From positions 99,083,741 through 99,147,740 of the forward strand of contig CM041465.1 in assembly GCA_023213395.1 (NCBI GenBank): a stretch of 64,000 nt of DNA, in the 5' to 3' direction. The DNA comes from Cycas panzhihuaensis. Taxonomy: Eukaryota > Cycadophyta. The notes beneath the pieces were generated by a model that was not told the DNA's origin, did no database searches, and saw only the letters and a list, made by a program, of their open reading frames with translations. Shown piece after piece: positions 32,464 to 44,781 of this stretch. Both the position numbers and the translations under genes were made by a program. The first letter of the stretch is position 1. Each line of letters starts with the position of its first letter.

Positions 32464-35436
32464 ACTTTGAGAATGATGAAGCCCTACCAAAGCACTTAGT
32501 GGGCTCCAAGCCTAACCTTCCTTCTAGTCACCATAGGCTTGTTTATCATAAGGTCTTAGTTATTGGGTCTTCTCTCGCCAACCTAACTCCATCCCCTGTT
32601 CCATCCCTTCCAGTTAATCAAGCCCCCCTCCACTTCGACGAGGGGAATACCATGTGTATGGGAGCAACCTAGGATGCAGTCCTTGCCCCCAGAAAAGTCA
32701 TTAAGATAGGAGTAGAATGCTCTCCTGATGAAGTGAAGGAGTATACCCTTCTATTCTAGGAGTTTTAGGATGTTTTTGTGTGGGATTACTTTGATATAAA
32801 GGGAATTAATCCTTCAATCGTGACCCACAACCTTACTACCATTCTTGATGCTCATCCCATGCATCAGAAACAATGTCCTCTTCATCCTAAGCTCTCAGCT
32901 ACTATTAAAATGGAAGTTGAGAAACTCCTCAATGCAGGATTAATCATTTCCATTGATTACCCTAAATGGGTATCTAACATTGTCCCCATTGCCAAAAAGA
33001 ATGGGACAATCCGGATATGCATTGACTTTCATGATATCAACAACACATGTCTTACGGATAATTTCCTACTTCCTTTTATTGATCAGATCATCGATCAAAC
33101 CATTGGTTTCAAAGTTATGTCCTTAATGGATGGCTTCTCCAGCTATAACTAAATTCAAATTGCCTTCACCACTCCGTGGGGTACTTTCGCCTATAAGGCG
33201 ATGCCTTTTGGACTCAAGAATGCAGGCGCTACTTATCAAAGGGTGATGCACTTCATTTTTCATGATCTCATTAATAAATCCTTATAGGTCTTCATGGATG
33301 AAATGATAGGTCTCTCATGCGTTAGGGCCCATCACCCTGCCGATTTGCGAACCATCTTTGCATGATGCCATAAATACCATGTAAGCTTCAATCCTCTTAA
33401 ATGTGTGTTTGTCGTAACTGCTGGAAAACTCCTTGGTTTCCTTGTATCCAAACATGGAATCTAAATCAACCCTGATAAAGTCAAGGCCATCCTTGACATG
33501 CCACCTCCTAAAATGCAATGACAAATTAAGTCATTTTTAGGTAGGCTTAGTTTCCTTAGGTGTTTTCTGGCAAACTTTGCTATAAACACCAAACCGCTCA
33601 CTAACCTATTAAAGAAGGGGGCATCATTTGTTTGGTCTTCCAAGGCCCAATAAGCCTTCGAAGAACTTTAAGGAAGCCCTCACTTTTGCCTCGGCATTGG
33701 CGCGGCCTCTCTTTGATAGGCCATTCATCTTGTATACCTCAACAACCGATGAATCTTCGGGCACCATACTAGCCTAGAGGATGATTTGGGAGCCGAGAGG
33801 GCTATTTACTTCATCAGTCGCACCCTCATGGCTGTCAAACTTAACTACTCCTCCGCAAAGAAATAATGCCTCTCCTTAGTACATGTAACCAAGAAGTTCA
33901 GGCATTACTTGCTTAGAAACACTACTTGGGTGATCGTTCAATCTGATCCCCTATGCTATTTGCTTACCTGACCTGACCTGGTAGGTAGGACTGACAAGTG
34001 GGCCATCCTCCTTTAAGAATTTGATCTTCACATCGTTAATAGGAAATCAAAGAAAGGGATGGTAGTGGCTAAGTATCTTACTGACACTCCTATCCCGAAC
34101 CCTTTGGACCTTCCTGTTGATGACTCTCTTTCTGATGAGCCTATCTTAGACATTTAAGACCTCCCTCCTCATCTACTTGCTGATAGCAAGTGGTATGGGG
34201 ACATCATGCAATATCTCACTCAATAGTAGTATCGCCCTGATGTTAGCGATAAAGTTAGGTCTTGTATTTGGGCAACTACTAGATAGTACTTTCTTATAAG
34301 TGAGGTATTATACAAGAGATTCTTCAATGGGATCCTTCTTTGCTTTGTCGCCCCTGACGAAGTGGACCAGATACTCTATGAATGCCACCACAGCATTTTC
34401 ATGGGCCACTTTGGGGGCTAATTCACAGCCCAAAGGATCTTCCGTATGGGATATTATTAGTCGCCCCTCTTTAAGGATGCCCATGCTTATGCCTTGAGAT
34501 GTCAGCATTGCCAAGAGCATGCCAACATCACTCATTTGCTTTCCAAGGTACTCCACCCCATTATATCTCCATGGCTCTTCTCCCAATGGGGGTTAGACCT
34601 CATTGGGGCCATAACCCTATCCTCTTCGTTGTAGCACAAGTTTATCTTGACTACTACAGAGTACTTTACTAAATGGGTAGGAGCCATTCCTTTGACTACA
34701 ACTCCTGGTAAGACGATAGCCACCTTCATCTACTAGCATATCATATGTCGCTTCGAGGTTCTTGATGTCTTGATCACAGACAATAGAACTCCCTTTTGCA
34801 ACAAGGAGATGGATGAGATTTACGAGAAGTTCCACATTTCTCATAAAACTTCCTCTCCTTACTATCCCCAGTCCAACGACTAGGTTGAATCATTTAATAA
34901 AACTCTCATAAATATCCTAAAGAAAACTGTCACCTAATCTCAAAGAGTTTGGCACCTCCAGCTCCCTTCCACCCTATGGGTATATCACACGTCTATTCGT
35001 ATGGCTACAGGAATTACTCTTTTCTCCCTAGTCTACGAGATGAAGGTGATTCTCCCATTGGAAGTGGAGATTCCTTCTCTACAGGTCTCTCTCTAAGGTC
35101 TGGTTGATGAGGAGTCTATCCGTCAGGCTCACCTCTTAGACCTCGAGGCTTTGGATGAGAAATGCTTAGCCACCTACCAAGCCAACCTCGCCTCTAAGGC
35201 TAGGGCACAAAGGAATTATAATAAAAACCTTCGTTCCCATCCTTTACAGCCCGGGGACAAATGTCCTCAAGCTGGAATATCTCCACGATCTCTTGACCAA
35301 ATTCGGACCCAAATAGGTTGGCCCTTTTGTCATCCTCGAGAGTCTTGGGAATGACACTTACAGGATCGCCACCCTAGAGGGCCTTGAATTTGAGAAGGTT
35401 GTAAATGAGAAATTCCTTAAGAAATTCTATGCATGA
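32456..35436 (+). pseudogene. Pol (RT, RNase H, integrase), element E
   Basis: RT: WDYFDIKGINPSIVTHNLTT, YPKWVSNIVPIAKKNGTIRI, KAMPFGLKNAGATYQRVM and the catalytic box as VFMDEMIGLS (FMDD in F, FIDD in G). RNase H from about 33690: YFISRTLMAVKLNYS, VIVQSDPLCYLLT. Integrase from about 34158: the zinc finger region around LRCQHCQEH, the core with WGLDLIGAI, LITDNRTPFCNKEMDE and SPYYPQSND, and the C-terminal LDLEALDEKCLATYQANL. Twenty-four bases are missing after SSYN, a frameshift lies near 35255, and many TAG stops replace CAG or TGG. Gag and protease are absent. Confidence 0.88.
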
Positions 35437-36199
35437 CTATTCTATTTTTCCTTTTTACACTCTGAAATGAGCTTAAACTACCATCCTAGATGCGTCCCCA
35501 TTCCCCCTAGTCACAGGTGGGATGGCGGCTTAGGGTGGCCTTCTTGCTTCTTTTGGGTTCTTCCCATGGAACCCCTTGTCCCCCTTCCTCTAGGAGCCCT
35601 ATCCTCCTATTTGGTTGCATTGTCCCTAGCACTCCTAGGTTTGGGTGCATTCCTCGACTAGGATAATGCATTGGAGTGTCGTCACTCCCTTCCCATTGGC
35701 ATTTCCTTTGCATATCTTGCTATGCTCCCATGTGGATATGTGTGCCACTCTATTTCTTAGTCTCATATATGTCCATCACCACTGCTCATAGTGATCGTGT
35801 GTGTCCCTGCTAGGAATATGGCCTTGCATGAAAGGAAGTGTGTGTAGCTCAATAATCTTCTATCATAAGCCATACAATAATCAATCAAAAACATCATAAC
35901 ATATACCTCCTCGTACATCTGTACACCCTCATACATATACATATATGAACATAAACAGATAAATATGCATCATCCATCATGTGTCATCATACACATTAAC
36001 ATATATCAAATGGGGTTCCAATAGCCCTGCTTATATACATAAAATAATCAGCATGTGTCATATCATACAAATGGTATGGTACATTATCCGTGGGAAGCTG
36101 GAATCCTTGCAGGGAGGAGAACAATCATGTGGAAACATATGGTAACTCCCTGGAGGTTCACTGCTTTCCCCTGTCAAATCAAAACTATTCTACTCTACT
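35437..36199. other. Convergent spacer, element E
   Basis: It starts with the family motif CTGAAATGAGCTTAAACTAC and carries AT-rich tracts at 35920-36010. No conserved frame is seen. Confidence 0.6.
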
Positions 36200-38820
36200 C
36201 TACTTCTGCCCCACTCTTGGGGTATCATCTCTCAGTCGATGTGATCCCTCTCATGGGGACCACATACCTCCCATACTCCTCCTGTGCCTTTGGGAGCTTC
36301 TGGCCTCACTCCCCTTATCTCGAGGCCTCCTCAAGGTGATCGTCACTATGTGAGTATGTGTCCTACTCTATGACGATCTTGAGGCTACCTGATCCACTAG
36401 TTGATTGTATTATATTTGGATACGATCCCTCTCGATCTCCACTCCCTAAAGTCTCTCCTCCATACTCTGGAATCTCTCCTCTATCCCTTTGAGACACTCC
36501 TTTAGTACTGTCATCCTAATGTGGCTCTCAACGTCTCCACCTACTCTTCCCTGAACCTCCAAAACCTGTACCCGATCTCGCAGGGCATCCCTCTCAACTC
36601 GGGTCTCGTCTAACTCTCCCTGAAGATGTCCCATGCATGCCTCATGCTCTTGGGACTCCACTATCCATATATCCCTTGCCCTAACCAATGGGGTGAATGC
36701 TATTGTATGAGCCCCTGTTGATCAAGGCTCCTCTCTTGCTTGGATGGAAGGTTGCCCCTCTGCATAAGCCCAGGGGAACATCTCCCAAACTACTACCTCC
36801 ACCAGTCTCTATATCTCTACCACTCCTGCAAAGTCCAACACACCATGTGTCAGTACATGTATCCATATATATTAAACAAAATCAAACATATAGATATCAT
36901 GCAATCGAAAGACGACAGGAAAGGGTAGCGTCTCACCTGGTAGGGCTGCCGGCTCCTCGACTCTGATGATGGCCTCCTCCTCAGGTGCTCCACCAACTGC
37001 TAGTACCTCCTCCTCCTTCGGTACCACCTTGGCAATTACCTAGACCACTGGGGCATCTCCACCCCCCTCTGCTGGTGTTACTATTGCCCTGGATCTCCCC
37101 AATATCCTCAGTCTCTAAGCTCATGTCTATGGGCCTCTGACTCCCTCTACAACTCCAGATGGACCTGCCTCTCCTCTTGTAGCTCCCGATGGATCTGCCT
37201 CTCCCTCTACAGCTCCAACGGACCCACCTCTCCTCCTTCAGCTCCCAAAGGTCCTGCTGCTTTAGACAGGCCTGCCCCATCACCTCCATCATCCCCATCA
37301 TCATCATCATCACCAGGGACGACTCCTGCTCTGCCTGCCTCATCGCTGTTGCTCCACCTCACCCCTCAATATGGATCAGATATATAGTCGGCCATCGTGA
37401 GGAGGTCCACCAATGTAGCCTCCACCAAGCAACAGACATATGCCTAGTCCTCAGTCTCTCTAAATCGAGTCTGCCACCTATGGACCATGGGAGCCCACTC
37501 TGAGATAGGGTGTGGTCCTCCTAGGGGTGCCACCACTCTGAAGTGATTAAAGAACCAGCACTGTAGCAATGTACTATAAGATAGTCCACCTCTTCCTGTC
37601 ACCCTAATAGCATCCAGTTGAGCGACTAGGTTCACTGCTATTAAGGTGGCCCAATCCAGCCTCTCCCCGGCCTCGCATCTCTTGACTACATCCATCCACT
37701 CATAAGGTATGTCTTTATAGTTCTATTTCTAAGATATCCATAACATAATGTATAAGTTAATCAGTTTCCTCACTCGAGGAACTCTGGACATGACCATGGT
37801 CTGTAGGGTTATGCCTCTACTCTCCCACCTGTCATGTCCTGTAAAGAATGTCGCTACCTCTTTGTGCACTACCTCATTGCTAGGCAGCGCCCCTAGTCAT
37901 GCTGGTTGTCCTGTCACAAGTACCCCTAGGATCCTCCAAATGTCTCTTGGCGTGATTGTGACATCCCCCACTTGGGAGAGGTGGAACACGTGCCTCTGCC
38001 TCTCCTAATGTGAGACTATGTCTACTAAGAGTCATTGATCCGATACATACTATGGAATCCTTGTGGCCTTTAGTAGGCCACATCTCGTTAAAACCTATTT
38101 ATCCCTATGGGACATCATCTTCACAAAGCTTAACATCACCATCCCTATGTTTTTGCGATTCTCTACTGCGATAACTACCTACAAAATACACCAAAAACCA
38201 GTCAAAACCTGTCTAAATCCACCTACTGGCCCTTAGGACTACCTCTCCCTCCTCTTGGATTGGGATCCAGCTCTCCTTTGGGCTATCTTGTATTTTTTTA
38301 GCTATTTTCCTTCACACCGCGCTAAATTATGTAGTACTATGGAGTTTGGCTTGGGTCCCGCTACGATCGGGGCCCCACGACAAAGATTGAGGCATTACGA
38401 TCTTCACTATAGTGCGAACGTCACCCCCCCAAAAGTAGGGGTTTCCTGCCCAAAAAACCAAAAAAATTATTCCCTAGCAAACCTTGCTCCAGCCCACTGG
38501 GATTAGGACTACTTAATGCCCTAGTCCCCCCCCTCGCTAGGTCTAATTCAGACTCCAAGAGATTACTATTTGTCTTTAAGGGGCCCAAAACTACTCTAAA
38601 AATCGATAGAAAGCTATAAACTTCAAAGCATGAGATGGGCTAGGGAACGAGCAATCCACTCACTAGCTCTGGCCTCACGACCACCATCTCATTGTCTTAA
38701 TCGTACTGGCTATCCTCTTGCCTCGATCTAATGATCTAATCTCCTCCTGCGTGTCTACGAAATCGGGTAGTGCTCCATTGTATAAGGTAAAGGGCTCTGA
38801 ATCGTTTGAGAGCCCGTGAA
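36200..38820 (-). pseudogene. Antisense PMD gene, copy E
   Basis: On the minus strand: exon 1 about 38820-38664, intron 1 38663-38179 (GTGAGT..TTTTGTAG), exon 2 38178-36937, intron 2 36936-36826 (GTGAGA..CTTTGCAG, branch TACTGAC), exon 3 36825-36200. Exon 3 is 208 codons in frame after splicing. It shows coiled-coil-like MEERL and CLKGIEERFQSMEERL, plus LQGELDETRVERDALRDRVQ. Exon 2 shows DWATLIAVNLVAQLDAIRV, YSTLLQCWFFNHFRVVAP and a Gly/Asp linker with several EAGPSG-like repeats. It is disabled by point stops and indels. Confidence 0.78.
36826..36936 (-). other. Intron 2 of PMD gene, copy E
   Basis: The intron is 111 bases with donor GTGAGA, acceptor CTTTGCAG and branch point TACTGAC (plus strand 36849-36855). 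Confidence 0.8.
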
Positions 38821-38847
38821 AATGAATTCCATTTTCATCAAGTTTTC

Positions 38848-38855
38848 CTTATATA
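38848..38855 (-). promoter_or_regulatory. TATA box of antisense PMD gene, copy E
   Basis: The minus strand reads CCTATATAAGG, 185 bases before the intron 1 donor. Confidence 0.75.
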
Positions 38856-39415
38856 GGTGAGGGCCCCGATGGGCACTTCCTGCGTTTCTATCACTGTGAC
38901 AGCCCTTAGGGCCATCCCTCATCCCTGATCACCCTTGCCTTCTGGCCCCGGCTCCTATTTTGCCTCTATGAACTCCATTTTGTTCCTCTTTACATGTGTA
39001 TTTATGGCATATGTTTGCCTACCTTCACGAGGCCCCCTTTACCTCATTTTGCGTGCCACCCCCATGCATACCCAAGTTTATACATGTTTGGCTCATTTTG
39101 CCATCCTAGATTCATTTTTGTTGCCTGTTCACGCTTCTGGGACTCCCAAAGGGAGCGTCCCCTCCATTTGGGACTACTTTTTTCTTCCTTATGCAACCTT
39201 TTTATGCCCCAAGGTGGTCTTCTCGCCATCCATTCTTCCCCATTGGCTGGATAGTCCGCTCTGCCCTTGGGTAGCCTCATTGTTAGATCCTCCTACCCTT
39301 CATAGCCTTCATCGTCAACTATTCGGGTCTCTTATAGTTACTCTATATCATCATATCCTCTCGACACCACCGACTTTATCACATTTTGTCTACTGATATA
39401 CTTTCCCTTTCATCC
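38856..39415. other. Promoter-to-aRNH spacer, element E
   Basis: It is homologous to 3421-3957. ORFs on both strands overlap and are not conserved. No gene is called. Confidence 0.5.
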
Positions 39416-39531
39416 GTGGCACTTTTCGTCTTTACCAATGGCAGAAGCCATGGTAACCCCGGTCCCTCCATAGTCACATGGATTCTCCATGATGCTTATG
39501 GACACGATTTCCTGCATTCTAGAATCTTCCT
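39416..39531 (+). pseudogene. aRNH fragment, element E
   Basis: Only the N-terminal quarter remains: VALFVFTNGRSHGNPGPS and WILHDAYGHDFLHSRIF. The first catalytic Asp is Asn (TNGRS) and the start ATG is GTG. The frame is cut at about 39531, where LTR sequence begins. Confidence 0.85.
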
Positions 39532-40454
39532 CTCTTTGGAAGGATTACAAAGGAAAAATGTCATGTTGTCTGCTCTCTTCTGCTGCTCTGTTGCATTTCC
39601 AGGACCTACAACTGCACTTCAACACCCAGCTCTCCTTAAGTTTTACTATGATATCTTCATAGCCCATTGCACGCCTTAGAGAGGGCCTCCTTGAGGAGTG
39701 TTCAGGGTCTCCTTGTCCAAGCAGTCACCAAGTGGTCTCAGAAGTAGGATTTCCTCCAGCCATCTTAGCAAGGGCTCCATACCTACTGTACTCTAGCCTT
39801 TTCTCAGATTTTTTAGCCTCTTCTCAGCAGGATTTTATAGAGGCAAATGCCTCCCACTTTCTCTAAAGGTATTTATTGGTTTAAAGTTCTTCCTTTATCC
39901 AGTTTATGCCTAGTTTTGTATGTTTGTCACTAGTTTTTCTTATCTTGTTTCAATGGTTGTTTCTTGCCTTTCCCTTGGACTTTTTTCTCTACTGTTTAGG
40001 CCTTTTTTCCTGCGTTTCACACCCAGGATAGTGGTCAAAGAGGGATCCATAAGGTTTGGGATAGAGCTAGGTGGATTCTGTACCACCTTGGTGCTCCCTA
40101 AGAGGCTCCCACCCTCCAAACCTTCCTCTTTGCCCCTGTGCTGTTCCTAGAGTGAGCAAAGGATTAGAGAACTATTTCCAGCTGCTGAAATCAGCATTGG
40201 CACCTGTTGTAGTGCTGGTTTGTAGGCTTATTTCCCTCATCTGGGCAACGCATAAGCCCTAGTTACTTTTCTTAACTCAACCCTTCTCTCAATAGCCCGG
40301 TTTGCTTCCTAAAGCACTCTGGATCATTGAGGGCTTCCTTGGGATCTTTTGCACTTCTGTTGCCCCATTTTCCAGCCAGCTATATAGCCATACCCCCACT
40401 TCCCTATGTCTTCTTGAGGGACAGTAGAGTTGCTCTTTGTGGGAGGTGGGCCAC
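39532..40454 (+). repeat. Internal LTR fragment joining elements E and F
   Basis: This is sense-oriented LTR sequence from the R-U5 part, homologous to the reverse complement of about 5830-6740. Neither LTR terminus is present: the left end is fused to aRNH and the right end to the middle of gag. It is probably what is left of an LTR shared by E and F after two deletions. Confidence 0.8.
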
Positions 40455-42366
40455 GCGTTCGTCCCGCTCTGTTCCTACACTGACCTTAGGGACGAATGTC
40501 GCATCTTCCATCCCTTGCCATGGTCCTAGTTCTTCAGGACCTTCTTATGGTATGTCTTTCCCTCAGTTTAAGGTTAGCATACCCTTTCCTAGCCAAGCTG
40601 ATGTGCCATCCCCTAATGTGGTGCATGCATTCCCTAGTAAGCCTATGGGTCCTACTAACTCTTTAACTACTAGTCATGTAGGACCTGCTCCCACATATCC
40701 CTAAAACCAACCTATTGGTCCTTCCTTTTACATATCCCCAGGTTACCCTTCTTAACCTTGGGGCCAGGGTAAAGGGAACAATATTTCAGCTTATGGTGTA
40801 GACCTGCTACACCTATATAGGGTTGCATCGCCTACGGGTGCCCATATGGGAAAAACCTAATTCCACACCCTCCTTTTTTGCCATCTAGCGTAGCCTCTTT
40901 TGCTGCACCTTTGTAAGGGAACCTAACTCCCTTTCAAGGTGCTTATCCCCAAGCCCCCTTCCAGCAAGGGGCAATTCCTTAAGGAGGGATGGGTTTGCCA
41001 CCCCCATCCATTCCTTGTTCACTACTTACTACATCATTCGTTATTCCTATAGTCCAGGCAAGGGCACGTCCCTTCATGGACTATAGATTGACACCACTAT
41101 CCATTAAGGCATTAAGAACTAATCTGCTGCCTCATCCTCCCGAAGTTCGTAAATTTAACAGAACTTCCTTGCAAGACCTAGCAGAACATGTGCATAGTTT
41201 TTCTATGGTATGCATTGATTACTGGGCTTACGACCATATCTTAATAAAATTGTTCCCTCGATCTTTGCAAGGTGATGCCCTTAAGTGGTTTTATCGCCTT
41301 CCTGCCCACTCGATCTTTTCATTCCAGCAATTGGTGGATGAATTTATCAACTACTTTGATGTTGCTCGTCCATTTGAAAGCAGAATGAAATCCCTCATAT
41401 CACTCAAACAAGATCACGATGAGATGAATCATGACTTTGTGCGATGATTTCAGAGATCTTTTCATTAACGCACTTCACCTTGAAGTACATGTGGAAGTCC
41501 TCAAGATAGGGGTGACCACATACGACTCTACGATTATAAAGTGCTTAGTGCTTGAGGCTATTGAGATCCAGGTTGGACTCAAGAAGCCTCTCAAGCTATC
41601 ACAGTGACGTGAGGCACCACCTCTAACTAAAGATACTAAACTACAACAATCTTCTAGATCTTCTTCTCATCCAACTGAGAAGACCTTAGATCCACTCACA
41701 TCTGCCATACATTCATTTGAATGTACCATGAAGGAACTCAAATTATAGGCTCCTTCATCCCCAACTTCCAATAAACAAATTTAACAAGCTACCCAAGCTT
41801 CCTTCCCTAGGAATGGAAATGCCCAGTCCTCTCAAGTAAGGAAGACAGATCCCTTGCTTGAGAAGAAGTGGTGCTCCATTCATGGGGAGTGCTTTCACGA
41901 TGACTCACGTTGTAGGGCCCAGCATCCCAAGGATGCCCCTCGACGTGACTCCTCCCCTAAATGGGCCTCAAGGCCTAATCTAGACCAACCGGTCCATAAG
42001 GATCCATTCCCCAAACATGGGGAACATGATCACAACACTCAACCCAAAAATAACCAGAATCAAGAAAGATCACCAAATTCCCGTCCTTCCAACGATAAAG
42101 AGAAGGGCGCCTAGGATTCGTCCTCTTCCTCTTGTTCCCCTAACCTATGCATTCCATCACTTTCACAGTCCTAGAATAAGGGAAAGAAGGTGATCTAAAT
42201 GCTTGAGGCTACTCCTTCGTATGCCCTTACTCGGTCTCAAGCCGCCAAAGAAGCAGCTGGTGCTTCTTCTTCTACTTCTTCTGATCCTCTTCTAGAGAAC
42301 CCTCCTCTAGAAGTACCTATTTTTCCTAAGGCCATTCCCATATGTCTGGGTTATTACGATTTTTGA
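40455..42366 (+). pseudogene. Gag, element F, 5'-truncated
   Basis: It starts inside the Pro/Ser-rich N-terminal half (SSRSVPTLTLGTNVASSIP). The core reads VQARARPFMDYRLTPLSIK, MVCIDYWAYDHILIKLFPRS, LQGDALKWFYRLPAHSIFSF, QQLVDEFINYFDVARPFESR. Near 41447-41460 about 50 bases are missing compared with B, which shifts the frame. Then LFINALHLEVHVEVLKIGV and the knuckle-like block WCSIHGECFHDDSRCRAQHP follow. It ends at the TGA after GYYDF. Gag, protease and pol share one frame downstream, with no frameshift at their borders. Confidence 0.87.
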
Positions 42367-43863
42367 AGGGTACTTACCCAACCTAGTATGAAGGGTAAGC
42401 CTTTCTCCATCGTTGACGAACTCCATACCGTCATCGCGGGAATGTCCTTGATGGATGTTTTGAGGAGTTGTCCTAAGCAACAGGCTCTCCTTTTGGAAGC
42501 TTTAGGATTAAATAATGTGCCCATCTACACATTAGGTGTCACCCAAAGTCATGAACCTGTTATTTCTTTTGATCCTAAGGACCTTCCTCTCGTGTGTGAA
42601 AGGGAACGTCAGTAGAACTTCCTGTTCACCATTACCATCGATACACCTGACTGTACCTTGTGAAGGACTATTGTCAACAACAGTTCTTTCGTGAATGCCA
42701 TGCCCTTATGTGTCATGCAAGAGCTTGGTATTCCCGCCTTGGAACATGTTCCATGGCGATGCCAAGGCTACAACGGTAGCGAAAAGACCCCATTGGGATC
42801 TATTGCAATCTTGCTCACTCTTGAGGGCAAGACTATCCTCACTAACATTGTAGTCCTCGACATCAACGTTGACTATAACCTTCTTTTGGGTCGACCATAG
42901 CTTGACCAGATGGGAGCCATGTGTTCAACCCTCTGGGGGCAACTTAAATCCATCCATGATGGATGAATAAGGGTTGTTTCCCGCGGATGCCCACTTGCCA
43001 AACAAACTTATCCTATCAATCAGGCAATCCAAGGCCCTTCTACTCATGCCTCAGCTTGCTCCATTGGTATACCCAATCCATCTTACAGTGAAGAATATCT
43101 TGTATCTTCTTTTCATAGTCTAATGTGTTTCGCTCCTATTGGCATTAGGAGCTATGGGTACCGTGCCTCATTTAGTGACGACGAGTCATACGACGTGGGT
43201 GAGGATTGTCTTTACCCTGTTTCCTTCCTCCGCACCAGTAGGTCGCACCCCTCCAGTTCTAGATCCCCATCTAGAACCTCTCTCCTTGGTGAGACTAGTC
43301 ACTCTTCTGTATCGCATGTCATAACTTGTGTTGACTCATCTATTATCAGTTCTTCCTCTTTATCACCCCCTGCAGGTGACGACTTTGAGGAACTGCCTTT
43401 TGCTCCTTCTGAGGAGCCCCTTCTTGACTCTCCCTTAGAGTTTGTTGGAGGTGTCGGGCAACCCAACAACCATCACGGTTGGCAACCCAATGACCATCAC
43501 GGTCCCGTTGCCCTCACTTCCTCTAGCACTTCATCTATTCAGAGTAAGGTCATCCATGGGGTGGATTACTTCGAAGATAATGAAGCCTTGCTCAAGCACC
43601 TAGCAGGCTTCACGCCTAACTTTCCTTTTGGTCACCATAGGCTTGGCCACCAGAAGATCCTTACGATTGGGTCCACACTCACTGACCCAATCCCATCCCC
43701 TATTCCACCTCTTCCCGTTGACCTTACCCCTCTCCACTTCGAGGAGAGGAATGCCATGTGTATGGGGGCAACCCAGGACATAGTCTTGGCCCCTGGCAAG
43801 GTCATTAAGGTTAGGATGGAATGCTCTCCTGATGAGGTAAGGGAGTACTCCCTTTTGTTCTAG
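42367..43863 (+). pseudogene. Protease and linker, element F
   Basis: Segments include FSIVDELHTVIAGMSLMDVL, QSHEPVISFDPKDLPLVCER, a stop, and the protease region FVNAMPLCVMQELGIPALE, TILTNIVVLDINVDYNLLL. The catalytic Asp region reads NNSS, so protease is dead. The linker is Ser-rich and acidic (FSDDESYDVGEDC) and contains a short tandem repeat HHGWQPNDHHG at 43471-43500. It ends at a TAG just before the RT start (EFQDVFMWDY). Confidence 0.82.
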
Positions 43864-44781
43864 GAGTTTCAAGATGTTTTCATGTGGGATTATTCTGACA
43901 TGAAGGGAATTGACCCCTCCATTGTCACTCATAATCTCACCACCATTCCTGATGCCCGCCCTGTAAACCAGAAGCAGCGTTCTCTTTACCCTAAGCTCTT
44001 AGCCACCATTAAGATGGAGGTTGAAAAGCTGTTGGATGCTGGACTTATCACCTCCGTCGATTACCCCAAGTGGGTATCCAACATTGTCCCCGTTGCTAAA
44101 AAGAATGGGGCCATCCACATATGCATCGATTTTTTTGATATTAACAACGCTTGTCCTAAGGACAACTTTCCACTCCCCTTCATCAATCAAATCATTAATC
44201 GAACTACTAGATTTGAAGTTATGTCCTTAATGGATGGCTTCTCTAGTTACAACTAGATCCAGATATCTCCTGAAGACCACCACAAGACGGCCTTCACCAC
44301 ACCATGGAGTACCTTTGCCTATAAGGAGATGTCCTTCAGCCTTAAAAATGCAGGCGCTACTTATCAAAGAGTGATGCATTTCATCTCACATGATCTCATC
44401 GATAACACCTTGGAGGTTTTCATGGATGACATGATGGGTCTCTCATGTGTTAGGGCCCATCATCCCTCCAGCTTGCAGGTTATCTTCACACGATGCTGCA
44501 AGTATCATGTTAGACTAAACCCACTCAAGTGTGTGTTTACCATCACTTCAGGAAAACTCCTTAGATTTCTTATATCAAAACAAGGGATCCAGATTGATCG
44601 TGACAAGGTCAAGGCAATCCTTGACATGCCACCTCCTAGAATCCAACGACAGATCAAGTCATTCCTAGGTAGGCTCAATTTCCTTAGGCGCTTCTTGGCA
44701 GACTTCATCATGAGTGCCAAACCCCTTACGAACCTATTGAAGAAGGCAGCTCCTTTTGTTTGGTCTGACAAAACCCAATAA
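43864..44781 (+). pseudogene. Reverse transcriptase, element F
   Basis: The seven RT blocks are readable: IVTHNLTTIPDARPVNQKQR, TIKMEVEKLLDAGLITSV, YPKWVSNIVPVAKKNGAIHI, CIDFFDINNACPKDNFPLP, SLMDGFSSYN, the KNAGATYQRVMHF block, and LEVFMDDMMGLS with the catalytic FMDD. The thumb follows (KVKAILDMPPPRIQRQIK, SFLGRLNFLRRFLADF). RT copies the genomic RNA into DNA. Only a few stops interrupt it (TAG after LLF and after SSYN), so this is the best RT copy here. The YVDD usual in gypsy elements is FMDD. Confidence 0.9.

Larger units (their letters stand above)
32456..39531 (+). mobile_element. Element E: 5'-truncated Tat-like element
   Basis: It begins within the protease-RT linker (the DYFENDEALPKHL-like segment) and continues through RT, RNase H, integrase, the antisense PMD gene and the first part of aRNH, where it breaks off. 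It stands head-to-head with element D, so the two form a large imperfect inverted repeat centred near 32450. Confidence 0.88.

Noticed and set aside
37289-37315. CAT/ATC microsatellite
   Set aside because: It is the Asp-rich linker of the PMD gene read on the other strand, and is too short to list as an independent repeat.
42358-42372. Programmed stop-codon readthrough between Gag and protease
   Set aside because: The stop is absent in the youngest copy G and sits at a hypermutable site. Kept only as an open possibility in the shared-stop finding.
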